Of a stretch of DNA of 24,072 nucleotides, positions 14,753 through 22,040 are shown in pieces. How positions within the stretch are numbered: the stretch's first letter is position 1; each line of letters opens with the position of its first letter. A program made the translations under genes and the position numbers. Below the pieces are notes generated by a model. That model saw nothing but the letters and a program-made list of their open reading frames with translations, made no database searches and was not told the origin of the DNA. Source of the stretch: a virus; IMG/VR virus record IMGVR_UViG_3300005519_000013, positions 1 to 24,072 of that record, one strand, 5' to 3'.

Positions 14753-15585
14753 CACACCCCCCTGTCAACGATCACAAAATCGAAGTCACCCAGGGCGATG
14801 GCCAGGGCCGACAGGGCGTCTCGGTCGAGTCTCGCAACCTGATCGGCGTAGAGCTTCCAGCGCGGAGCCCAGTGCATGTCGAAGTTTCCGCGAGCCACCT
14901 GCAGCAACTGCATCAATTTCTCGCTGCCGTGAATCTCACGGCCACTATTCATCCGCTCTTTGCCAGCCTGTACAGCCAGGTGTGACAGGGCGCGTACGCG
15001 CTGCAGCGTCTTTGCCTGCAGTTTGCCGAGCAGAGGCTCGACGCGCGCCCACAGCGCCACGACAGAACCCTGCTCGTCGTCCCACACGCGGGAATCGCCG
15101 TAGGCGTAGCGCAGCCACTGGCCGTACTCAGGCGCAAGAGCGCCGATGGTCTTGATTACGTGCGCGTCCTGATAAGCGAACGGACCCAGCAGCACGGCTC
15201 CTTTCTTCTTGGGGCGCGTCTCGCTGGCAACTACTCGGGTCGTGCTACGGGCCAGGCTGGCCACGTAGTCAGCCGGCAGCCGACCGGCCGGACCGCCCTC
15301 GGTGATGCATTCCCCCAGTTCCTCGAGGAGGCGGCGCGGGAATGCATCCCGGGTTTTCTCGGTTGTGTACTGCGCAACCCCGGCATGATCCCGCTCGTCT
15401 GCGAACTGCGCGCCCAGGTAGGACACGAGCACCAGATCGCGCATGGATCCGATGATTTGGGCATCAATTTCCCGACGAGCCTGGCGACGAGCTCGCAGCG
15501 GCGCCGGCGACGGCACTGGCTCATCAACCAGCACGAATGCTGGGCCTCCAGCAGCCACTTGAGGCGCACCGCCGGACCAGCCCAT
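14752..15585 (-). CDS. Conserved phage protein, possible late regulator
   Basis: 277 residues, no firm family. The start chosen is ATG at 15585, which has GAGG eight bases ahead and follows the previous stop by ten bases; ATG at 15609 is the alternative. The N-terminus is Gly/Pro-rich, then charged helices (ARRQARREIDAQIIGSMRDL), a basic region (ETRPKKKGAVLLG), and a helical C-terminal half with KTLQRVRALSHLAVQ and NFDMHWAPRWKLYADQ. Being the largest protein of the early operon, upstream of the late promoter and the hairpin terminator before the lysis genes, it is the best candidate in the window for a Q-like antiterminator. That is inference from position only; no Q motif is recognised. Confidence 0.6.
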   Translation of the reverse strand: MGWSGGAPQVAAGGPAFVLVDEPVPSPAPLRARRQARREIDAQIIGSMRDLVLVSYLGAQFADERDHAGVAQYTTEKTRDAFPRRLLEELGECITEGGPAGRLPADYVASLARSTTRVVASETRPKKKGAVLLGPFAYQDAHVIKTIGALAPEYGQWLRYAYGDSRVWDDEQGSVVALWARVEPLLGKLQAKTLQRVRALSHLAVQAGKERMNSGREIHGSEKLMQLLQVARGNFDMHWAPRWKLYADQVARLDRDALSALAIALGDFDFVIVDRGV

Positions 15586-15595
15586 GGTTAGAACC

Positions 15596-15826
15596 TCACG
15601 CGCACCCATACAGCACCCCCAGGCGCTCGGCCTTGGCCTGGCAGCGCGTGCAACGATATGTGCCAGGCATGGCAGCGAGGCGAGCCGGCGGAATTGTCTC
15701 GCCGCAGATACAGCGGCCGTTCAGGTTGACGGTGATACTGTCGGCCAGTTTTGCCAGACGAGCCTTGGAAAAGTCATCGGCAGCCTTGAGCTGCAGGTCA
15801 GTAGCGAAATCGCCGGCGTCAGGCAT
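15596..15826 (-). CDS. TraR/DksA-type zinc-finger protein, small
   Basis: 76 residues similar to the TraR/DksA C-terminal zinc-finger family, which binds RNA polymerase in the secondary channel and alters promoter choice. The family tail is visible: CICGETIPPARLAAMPGTYRC then TRCQ (about residues 39-63), cf. 'CxxCGxxIPxxRLxAlPgaxxCxxCQ'. The first pair is C-x-C (39-41) rather than the usual C-x2-C, an oddity. The second pair is a normal C-x2-C (59-62). The acidic tip Asp residues of DksA are replaced by an N-terminal DAGDFATDLQ segment. The start at 15826 has GGAG nine bases ahead; an in-frame TTG at 15835 also exists. Confidence 0.75.
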   Translation of the reverse strand: MPDAGDFATDLQLKAADDFSKARLAKLADSITVNLNGRCICGETIPPARLAAMPGTYRCTRCQAKAERLGVLYGCA

Positions 15827-16082
15827 GGCTGGCAACTCCGTTTTTGAGGTCGCGGGCCATGTTGATCACCCAATCAATTGCATGCGACAGGCCCAGGTAC
15901 TCGAACGCACTGTCGGCCGCCTGCACATCCTTCATGGCAGTGCTGTAGATAACCACTCGCCCATTGAGGCGAAGCTCAGCGCGAATGATCGGCTGACCAA
16001 TTTGCGGCTGCTCGCGGTGCTCATTGACCAGCAGCACCACGGCACGAGGGGCGACCTTGAAAACTTTCATCCAGTCAGCCAT
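15819..16082 (-). CDS. Small hypothetical early protein
   Basis: 87 residues, no recognised family. Predicted strands (APRAVVLLVNEHREQP, LRLNGRVVIYSTAM) and a C-terminal helix (SHAIDWVINMARDLKNG) suggest a compact alpha/beta fold. It overlaps both neighbours by eight bases, consistent with a co-translated early operon. Coding status is supported by the overlaps. Confidence 0.6.
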   Translation of the reverse strand: MADWMKVFKVAPRAVVLLVNEHREQPQIGQPIIRAELRLNGRVVIYSTAMKDVQAADSAFEYLGLSHAIDWVINMARDLKNGVASHA

Positions 16083-16392
16083 GCCACACCTCCGGCAACG
16101 GCTTGTGATCGGTCAGCGCCGCGAAGGCTACGGGGTCACGGTCCAGCAGCTCGCGCATGCGATGGGCCATATTGACGAGAACCTCGATCTCCTCGGCCCC
16201 AGTCGCCGCGACCAAGGCCTCGAGACAGTCCGAGGTCCCCTTGTAGATCTCGCCCTTGATCTCGCGCATACCGAGGGACATCGCCCGCTCGCGCTTGCGC
16301 TCTTCGGCGGCCTGCTGGCGCTTGCGGTCCTGCTCACGGATCTTGTCGGTTCGCGCTGGGCGTTTGCGCGGGGCCTTGGCTTGCTCGCTCAT
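16075..16392 (-). CDS. Small hypothetical early protein, basic N-terminus
   Basis: 105 residues. The first ~45 are strongly basic and helical (PRKRPARTDKIREQDRKRQQ), suggesting nucleic acid contact or disorder. Residues 55-100 are a folded helical part with LVAATGAEEIEVLVNMAHRM. No family is recognised. The ATG overlaps the TGA of the upstream gene (ATGA). Second gene of the early leftward operon. Confidence 0.6.
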   Translation of the reverse strand: MSEQAKAPRKRPARTDKIREQDRKRQQAAEERKRERAMSLGMREIKGEIYKGTSDCLEALVAATGAEEIEVLVNMAHRMRELLDRDPVAFAALTDHKPLPEVWHG

Positions 16393-16991
16393 TGGGCGCC
16401 TCGCACGACCACGAATGCCTTACCGAGGGGGAGCTCGAAGCCAACGCCGGCCGCGAGCGCCGTAATCTCGGAGATGATCGCGCCCACCGCATCGAAGCCC
16501 TTCTCGACCATTTCGGACGCATCAGCATGATCGTCTCGATCATAACGACCGTCCTGGGCAGGATTCGCTGCAGCCTGAAAGAACTCGGCGCACTCGATCA
16601 TCACCTCGGCAATACGAGCCCTCGAGGACTGCACACCGTTGACGGGGCGCAGCTCAGGGCGAATGACAGGGATCATGCCGGCGAACAATTGCAGGTCTTT
16701 CAGCATCTCAGAACGGAACGGTTCCGAGACACTATTGATCCAAGGCCACTTCCACTCGAGTGGGAAGGGCTGCGAGGCATTGAAAATTCGGTCTACACGC
16801 TGGCGCCATGCTTTGCGCGCCTTGATGTAGGTGTCGCCATCACTGGCAATGACCAGACCCTCAACGAGGCCCGCGGCTTCAAGAGCAGGCGCCAGCAGCT
16901 CATGGGCAAAACGCTCCATGGACCACTCGGAATGCTGAAACCACTGCAAGGTATGGGCGAGGATGATTTCCTTTTCAGTTTTTTGTGACAT
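16389..16991 (-). CDS. First early gene, possible YdaT-like phage regulator/toxin
   Basis: 200 residues, divergent from the repressor, so this is the first lytic gene of the leftward operon (the place of cro/ydaS-ydaT in many prophages). The longer frame reaching upstream to 17186 would cross the operators; the ATG at 16991 is the sensible start although its ribosome binding site is weak. The sequence is acidic/helical with ARKAWRQRVDRIFNASQPFP and WPWINSVSEPFRSEML near residues 58-96, which by eye resemble the middle of YdaT-type proteins of Rac-like prophages. This similarity is weak. I see no helix-turn-helix, so it is not an obvious Cro. Confidence 0.6.
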   Translation of the reverse strand: MSQKTEKEIILAHTLQWFQHSEWSMERFAHELLAPALEAAGLVEGLVIASDGDTYIKARKAWRQRVDRIFNASQPFPLEWKWPWINSVSEPFRSEMLKDLQLFAGMIPVIRPELRPVNGVQSSRARIAEVMIECAEFFQAAANPAQDGRYDRDDHADASEMVEKGFDAVGAIISEITALAAGVGFELPLGKAFVVVRGAQ

Positions 16992-17138
16992 AGCAGTTTT
17001 GATTCTCTGGATGCGGGGTATGTAGAGATGTCTACATTCTCGATATACAGAGAAAAATTTGCAAGAGAATCCCTCTATTGAGAGTGGATGCAGACTGCAT
17101 CCAGAGAGGACAATAGGCGCAAGGAGGACCATGTCCAT
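16992..17138. promoter_or_regulatory. Immunity control region with palindromic operators
   Basis: Divergent 147-base region between the early operon and the repressor. Palindromes seen: TGTAGA-gatg-TCTACA (17021-17036); TTCTC-N8-GAGAA (17037-17054); and TGGATGCAG-a-CTGCATCCA (17085-17103, perfect 9-bp arms). An 11-bp inverted pair TCTCTGGATGC (17004-17014) / GCATCCAGAGA (17097-17107) spans the region. A leftward promoter is possible: TTGCAA (17064-17059), 17 bases, GAGAAT (17041-17036), with its start inside the first palindrome. No clear rightward promoter is seen. Confidence 0.7.
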
Positions 17139-17804
17139 ATGAGAAAGCCAATCACCATCGGACCGGCCATCACCCGCCGCCGACAAGCACTCGGCTGGAC
17201 GTTGCAGCGAGTTTGCGATGAGACCGGCGGCGTCCTTTACACCGGCTACCTGAGCGACATCGAAAAAGGGAAATCCACACCCTCAATCGATAAGGCTCAC
17301 GCCATCGCGACGGTCCTTGGGACGACCATCGACCAACTCATCGACGAAAGCACAAGCGGCACCACGCCAATGGCACCGACCGAGCACGCTACCAGGGCGC
17401 CAGTCGTACCATGGACCCAGGCCGCCCAATGGGCGCAAGATCCTGATATATCAAGGCTTCCAAGCGGTACTCCATGGGAGGTTCAACTCGACAGCAAGAG
17501 TCCTCGAGGCTTCTTTCTGCGCCTGACAGATGAGTCGATGCACGCACCTGCAGGGCCGGCCTTTCCGAACGGTGCCCTTATCTTTGTCGACCCAGACCTC
17601 GAGGCTCAGCTCAACGACTTCGTGGTCGGCTACGACACCGACCCAACCGCGCCGACCTTCAAGAAACTTGTGAAGAACGGATCGCAAAGCTATCTGCAGG
17701 CTCTCAATCCGCAATTTCCCGTAAGCCAAATTGATGGAAATTTCCGCATAATTGGGGTAGTCATAGGGATGACGATGAGGACCTCGAGGGGGCTCATTCG
17801 ATAA
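17139..17804 (+). CDS. cI: CI/LexA-type prophage repressor (XRE HTH + S24 peptidase)
   Basis: 221-residue lysogeny repressor. Residues 6-68 are an XRE helix-turn-helix (ITRRRQALGWTLQRVCDETG then SDIEKGKSTPSI). Residues ~115-215 are the S24 peptidase domain with nucleophile Ser133 in LTDESMHAP and base Lys175/176 in PTFKKLV, spaced 42-43 apart as usual. The start at 17139 has AAGGAGGA ten bases ahead; an ATG at 17131 is out of frame. The hinge segment is PWTQAAQW (residues 91-98), where related repressors have 'WVQAGEW': the Gly of the autocleavage Ala-Gly bond appears as Ala. It lies just after the palindrome 17085-17103, suggesting autoregulation. Terminators follow it. Confidence 0.93.
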   Translation: MRKPITIGPAITRRRQALGWTLQRVCDETGGVLYTGYLSDIEKGKSTPSIDKAHAIATVLGTTIDQLIDESTSGTTPMAPTEHATRAPVVPWTQAAQWAQDPDISRLPSGTPWEVQLDSKSPRGFFLRLTDESMHAPAGPAFPNGALIFVDPDLEAQLNDFVVGYDTDPTAPTFKKLVKNGSQSYLQALNPQFPVSQIDGNFRIIGVVIGMTMRTSRGLIR

Positions 17805-17845
17805 ACAGAGACAACTGTTTCACTGAATAGAGAGAAACGGATAGA

Positions 17846-17876
17846 CTAGCGCCCAACCGCTAGCTTTTTCTTTTTT
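17846..17876 (+). terminator. Repressor gene terminator
   Basis: Stem CTAGCG / CGCTAG with a six-base loop, followed by CTTTTTCTTTTTT, 42 bases past the cI stop. Strong intrinsic terminator for rightward transcription. Confidence 0.85.
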
Positions 17877-17885
17877 CGCGCAAAC

Positions 17886-17920
17886 GCAAAAAAGCCGGGG
17901 TTACCAGCCCCGGCCTTTTT
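17886..17920. terminator. Bidirectional intrinsic terminator
   Basis: Perfect stem GCCGGGG (17894-17900) / CCCCGGC (17908-17914) with seven-base loop, flanked by a run of A on the left and CTTTTT on the right, so it works in both directions. A second terminator this close to the first suggests its main job is to end leftward transcription from the repA side. Confidence 0.85.
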
Positions 17921-17965
17921 GCTTGGCTCACCCCCTAAAGGGGGAACCTTCCAACCTGATTTGAT

Positions 17966-17993
17966 CGTTTAGACTGTTTTAGCGGGCAGTCAA
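17966..17993 (-). promoter_or_regulatory. Leftward promoter-like element 2
   Basis: TTGACT, 16-base spacer, TAAACG on the minus strand; the same layout as the element 68 bases to the right. The two could instead be iterated binding sites GTTTAG-N15-AGTCAA read on the plus strand. Confidence 0.4.
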
Positions 17994-18033
17994 AGCGGCA
18001 GGCGGACGATGTGAATACGTCTACAACGCCGAC

Positions 18034-18061
18034 AGTTTAGGTCTGTGATGGGGTGAGTCAA
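18034..18061 (-). promoter_or_regulatory. Leftward promoter-like element 1
   Basis: TTGACT, 16-base spacer, TAAACT on the minus strand (5 of 6 and 4 of 6 to consensus). Faces the bidirectional terminator. Confidence 0.5.
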
Positions 18062-18066
18062 GCTTA

Positions 18067-18097
18067 TGCGTTTTTGCGCTTTTGCGTATTTACGCAA
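18067..18097. repeat. 8-bp-period array with palindrome upstream of repA (locus 3 of 3)
   Basis: Units GCGTTTTT, GCGCTTTT, GCGTATTT, ACGCAAGG; the last two form the palindrome TTGCGT-attt-ACGCAA (18082-18097), abutting the repA ribosome binding site. Confidence 0.82.
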
Positions 18098-18105
18098 GGG
18101 GCACC

Positions 18106-21100
18106 ATGACGGACAAGAAGCACCAGAACGCCTTAGCAGCGTTCTATCAGGAACGATTCCACTCTCGGCCCGAAGACCTGGCTGACTACTGCTTTGGCGA
18201 TATTTCGTCGATTGCGGCAGAGGTCGGCGTCGATTGGTCATCAATCTCTAATGGCGTGAGATTCACGGCAGGCCCGAAATCGGCGCCCATCGGCGGCAAA
18301 ATAGGCTGGACCGACAAAAAGCACCGGGGCAAGCTCGCTGTATGGGCCGACGAGCGTGAGATCAAGCTCGATGACGGCATTAAGCTCAAGCTGCCTTTCC
18401 TGACGTTCAACCACAACAACACGGCGATCGGCTCCAGTAACTGGAGCGGATGGCAGGCCCTGCTCGAGCTGTACCGCATCCAAGGCGGTAAGGTGCCGTC
18501 AGCAGAGCAAGTTAAATGGCGTGAAGCGCAGGAATCCCGGGCCGCCGAACGCGCCCGGCGCCAAGAGGAGGCAGAACAGCTTGAGCGTGAGGCTCACGCC
18601 CGCAAGATTGCCGAGCGTGATGCCTTCGAGGCCGCTTGGTTCAAAGGTGGCCGCCACGAGTTCCCGATCATTGCATACGGGAAACCAGCCACGGGCTCGG
18701 TCGAAGTCCTGGGCGAAGAGGATGGCTCGGCGCCTTACCTGCAGAAAAAACAGATTGGCGAGATTGCCCAATTCTGCCGCCTACAGCGCATGCGCGACCG
18801 AGGCGGCGAGTTTACTGCTCTGCCATTGTTCGACATCCACGGCCAGTTCGGCGGCGTGCAGCGTCTTTATGCTGACAAAAAGCTGCAGGGCACCGGCGTC
18901 CAGATGGACGGCCTGCACTTCATCATCGGCGATCTCGAAAACGCTGATCGCATCTACAGCGCGGAAGGCTTCGCCACCGGCGCCAGCATCTACCTCGCAG
19001 AGCAGGCAGCAGGGAAAACAGTTGCCGTGATTATCACGCTAAGCGTCGGCAACCTCGTCAAGGTGCTCGCGCTGTACAAGCGCCACCGGCCCGAGCTCAA
19101 GATCGTCAACGCGGCCGATGAGGACCAGTGGAAGCGAGTCGGCAACGCCGGGCGCCTGGCGGCCCTCGAGATCCACCGCGACCACGGCTATCGCGCCATC
19201 CTGCCCGACTTCATTTTTGCAGGAATGCCCCCCGAAGAAGTGGCCGAGGCACGACGCACCCAGAACGGCCCGACCGACTGGAACGACTTCCACATCCGCC
19301 ACGGCCTCAAGGCTACCGCGAAGGCCCTGCGCTCCCACGCCTCGCTCAAGGCCGAAAAGGACTATTTCGCCTATTGCCTGCAGCGCGTCATGGCGGGCAG
19401 CACGACCGAGGAGGCGGCAGCCCTCACCGCCATCGGTGCAGGCATGATGCTCGCCCCGATCAAGTACGGCACCAAACAGGTTATTTCGCTCGTCCTCAAA
19501 GCGCTCCCGGCTGGCTTCTCCGGCAATATTTTCAAGATAAAGCGCCGGGCCTTGTGGCTGGCCAAGATCAAACTTTCAGAGGCCCAGCAGTTGCGCGGCT
19601 TCTCGCCGACCGCCCTGGCTCGCCCAGGTATCCGTCATATCAAGATCAAGGGCATCCGCGCCAGCCACGGCGGCACGCTTATCCCGAACCACGTCGCCGA
19701 CCTCGTCGAGGGGCTCGAGGGCTGCATCATCGTCCGATCGCCAATGGGCAGCGGCAAAACCGACAACCTGATCGGCCCAGTGATGCGCAACTCGAAGCGC
19801 GCGGGCTACCTGGCTCACCGCATCACCCTCATGGACGACGCGGCGAACCGCCTGCAGATCCGCCATTACTCGGACGTCCTAGCCGTTGAAATGCGCGACG
19901 TCACGCACATGGCCTGCTGCGTCAACTCGATTACCAACTCCCGCTTTTACAGCACCGCGACCGACCGAAACTGGTTTACCACGCTCGAAACGCTCTGCAT
20001 CGACGAGGCCAGCCAAGTTATCCGCCACGTCACCAGCGGCCCAGTAGAGGGCCCGGTCCGGGTGATGGATACCATGCTCGAGGCGATGGCCAAGGCTAAG
20101 CGCGTGCTGCTCTGCGACGCCGACGCCAACGATTCAGTCATCAGCCTTTGCGAGGAGGCGTGCCCAGGCACCCCGATCACTATCATCGAAATCGAAGGCA
20201 CCATGGATCACGTCGCGGTGCGCTTCGGCGACGCCGACGAGGTCTGGCAGAAGGCTCTCGAGCTGATCCACGGCGGCAAGCGCGTCCTTGTGGCCAGCGA
20301 CTCCGCGGAGAGCGCAAAACGCCTGGCCGTCCTCGCCCTGGAGAAAAACCCCAAGCTGCGCCTGCTGCTGATTTTCCGCGACTCCAAGTCAGATCCGGCG
20401 GTCGAGGCGTTCCTCGCCAACCCGAGCGAGGAGGCTGTCAACTATGACGTGTTGATCTACTCGCCCGCGATCAGCTCCGGCGTGTCGATGACTCGCCCAC
20501 ATTTCGAGCACCATATCGGCCTATTCAGCGGCAACACCGTAGGCCCAAGCGACGCCGTGCAGATGCTTCGCCGCGACCGTACCGCGCGCAGCTATCTGAT
20601 CGGCATCGGGCACAGCAACGTGCAGCGCGATACCGACCGCGAGGCGATCTATCGTGGCCTAGTGGCGGCGGATGAGGTCGCCTGCTCATTCGAGGAGACC
20701 ACCGACGAGATCCTGCTGCGCCGCAAGAAAACCGCGTTCGATGAGCTCTATCTCTCGTGCGTCACCAACGAGAACCGCGCCAAGAACAATTTCGCGAACA
20801 ACCTGCTGCTGATGCTCTACGCCGACGGCTATCAGGTCTCCCGCATGGATGGCGACGCGCTGCTCGCGAAACTGTCGCGCACCAACCGCAAGCGCGCAGG
20901 CGAGCTGGTGTTCGCCCAGCGCCTCGAATTGATCGAAAGCGTCACCACGCCGACCGAGGAGGAGTTCGCCCGGTTGAACCGCATGGAGATCCGCAGCGAG
21001 GCCGAATCAGCCCGCGTCGACCGCTTCCAGATCGAGCACCAGCTCGGAGTCGAAACCATCCGCGCCGACGACGTCGCTTTCTACGACGACGGTGGGATCT

Positions 21101-21879
21101 CGAAGGTAGTCGCCCTTGAGCTGCTCCAGGCCGACGAGGCGCAGGCTCTCGCCTTCGATAAGGCGCAACGCAAGTCCAAGGTCACCTTGACCAAGACGCG
21201 CTTTAAAACGCCTGCCAGGGCCTTCCTGCGCGATGTCTTCGAGATCCTTGGTGTAGACCCAATGACCGGCGAGGGGGAGTTCACCTCGGCAGCCTGCCGC
21301 CAGGTCCTGGCCAAGATCACCGCGACCCAGGCCTCGGCGGAAATGTACAACGCTCTGCGCCTGGGCAAGTTGGTCAAGTTCGGGGCCAAGCGCTGCTGCG
21401 CGACCACCGTTGTGCAATCGATCCTGCGCCGCCTCGGTCTCGACGTGTCGAAGCGTAAGAGCCGTGGCCAGCATCTCTACTGCATCAACCCCGAGCACTG
21501 GTCATTCATCACAGGTTACGTCAACAACCGCGCCGTCGCGGGCGTTCACTCCCTTGCCACTCACGAGCACCCGTGCCCGCACGAGCCCCGCCTTGCGATG
21601 GAGAACGTCGATTCGGCCGTTACCCTCGATGCGAGGGATACTTCGCAGAGTGTTGATATAGCACCAGATGAAAAGTATCCCTCGCTGCAGATCCGCGAAC
21701 GTATCTACGCCGCCGCCCGCTCTGCCTTCGATCCTCTCGGTAATTCTCTGTCGATGTTGATCGAGATCCTGACGCCTGAGGTCGCACGTAGTTTCGCGAA
21801 GGAGGGGGCCGACAGCAGCATGATTCGATTCATCTTGCAGCACGCGGACAGAGCTCTAAGCTCGGCGGTTGAGGCCTGA
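18106..21879 (+). CDS. repA: RepA, N15-type primase-helicase replication initiator
   Basis: 1257 residues, close to N15 RepA (1324), the multifunctional replication protein of linear phage-plasmids. The ATG at 18106 has AGGGG just ahead. Domains: an N-terminal helical/primase-like part with a coiled-coil segment around 140-180; a toprim-like part with Glu287 in SAEGFATG and acidic residues in NAADEDQW (338-340); an SF2 helicase with Walker A SPMGSGKT (Lys551), DEAx box LCIDEASQ (Asp633/Glu634), SPAISSGVSMTR (786-797) and motif VI QMLRRDRTAR (819-828); and a ~400-residue C-terminal part of unknown fold. In N15 the origin lies within repA, and the same may apply here. A possible weak terminator is at 21886-21905. 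Confidence 0.93.
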   Translation: MTDKKHQNALAAFYQERFHSRPEDLADYCFGDISSIAAEVGVDWSSISNGVRFTAGPKSAPIGGKIGWTDKKHRGKLAVWADEREIKLDDGIKLKLPFLTFNHNNTAIGSSNWSGWQALLELYRIQGGKVPSAEQVKWREAQESRAAERARRQEEAEQLEREAHARKIAERDAFEAAWFKGGRHEFPIIAYGKPATGSVEVLGEEDGSAPYLQKKQIGEIAQFCRLQRMRDRGGEFTALPLFDIHGQFGGVQRLYADKKLQGTGVQMDGLHFIIGDLENADRIYSAEGFATGASIYLAEQAAGKTVAVIITLSVGNLVKVLALYKRHRPELKIVNAADEDQWKRVGNAGRLAALEIHRDHGYRAILPDFIFAGMPPEEVAEARRTQNGPTDWNDFHIRHGLKATAKALRSHASLKAEKDYFAYCLQRVMAGSTTEEAAALTAIGAGMMLAPIKYGTKQVISLVLKALPAGFSGNIFKIKRRALWLAKIKLSEAQQLRGFSPTALARPGIRHIKIKGIRASHGGTLIPNHVADLVEGLEGCIIVRSPMGSGKTDNLIGPVMRNSKRAGYLAHRITLMDDAANRLQIRHYSDVLAVEMRDVTHMACCVNSITNSRFYSTATDRNWFTTLETLCIDEASQVIRHVTSGPVEGPVRVMDTMLEAMAKAKRVLLCDADANDSVISLCEEACPGTPITIIEIEGTMDHVAVRFGDADEVWQKALELIHGGKRVLVASDSAESAKRLAVLALEKNPKLRLLLIFRDSKSDPAVEAFLANPSEEAVNYDVLIYSPAISSGVSMTRPHFEHHIGLFSGNTVGPSDAVQMLRRDRTARSYLIGIGHSNVQRDTDREAIYRGLVAADEVACSFEETTDEILLRRKKTAFDELYLSCVTNENRAKNNFANNLLLMLYADGYQVSRMDGDALLAKLSRTNRKRAGELVFAQRLELIESVTTPTEEEFARLNRMEIRSEAESARVDRFQIEHQLGVETIRADDVAFYDDGGISKVVALELLQADEAQALAFDKAQRKSKVTLTKTRFKTPARAFLRDVFEILGVDPMTGEGEFTSAACRQVLAKITATQASAEMYNALRLGKLVKFGAKRCCATTVVQSILRRLGLDVSKRKSRGQHLYCINPEHWSFITGYVNNRAVAGVHSLATHEHPCPHEPRLAMENVDSAVTLDARDTSQSVDIAPDEKYPSLQIRERIYAAARSAFDPLGNSLSMLIEILTPEVARSFAKEGADSSMIRFILQHADRALSSAVEA

Positions 21880-21885
21880 ATCATG

Positions 21886-21905
21886 ACCGTTCGTCGGTAT
21901 TTTTA
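21886..21905 (+). terminator. Weak possible terminator after repA
   Basis: ACCG / CGGT four-base stem with loop TTCGT, followed by ATTTTTA, seven bases past the repA stop. The stem is short. The rest of the gap to 22040 shows nothing else convincing. Confidence 0.35.
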
Positions 21906-22040
21906 GCTGGCGAGTATGGTGGCGTCCGGCCCGCAGAGCAGGGGCGTCACCAGGCAGCTACTCGGATTGAGGCAAGCGGTTTAAACTGTACGAGCATACA
22001 GGAATCAAAAAGCCATTAGTCACAGGAGGGACTTATCAGA

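Larger units (their letters stand above)
17886..18027 (-). ncRNA. Candidate small RNA in the cI-repA gap
   Basis: The 17805-18105 stretch has no protein gene. Two leftward promoter-like elements of the same form are present: TTGACT (18061-18056), 16 bases, TAAACT (18039-18034), and TTGACT (17993-17988), 16 bases, TAAACG (17971-17966), 68 bases apart. Transcripts from them would run about 140 or 75 bases into the strong terminator at 17920-17886 (GGCTTTTTT on this strand). A second hairpin CCCCCT-tt-AGGGGG (17944-17931) lies within. If repA is transcribed from this gap, the RNA would be antisense to its leader, as in plasmid copy-number control. No RNA family is recognised. Confidence 0.5.

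Noticed and set aside
16992-17186. Upstream extension of the first early gene to 17186
   Set aside because: It would run through the operators and into the repressor coding sequence; the ATG at 16991 fits better.
14752-17804. VP882-like quorum-sensing receptor (VqmA) or Qtip antirepressor
   Set aside because: No LuxR-type helix-turn-helix or PAS-type domain and no protein I could identify as Qtip is seen in the window.
18082-18105. TTG start for RepA at 18082
   Set aside because: It lies inside the repeat array without a ribosome binding site; the ATG at 18106 has AGGGG.
19128-19889. 253-codon plus-strand frame inside repA
   Set aside because: Low-complexity Arg/Pro-rich translation typical of a frame-shifted shadow; the RepA frame has the helicase motifs.
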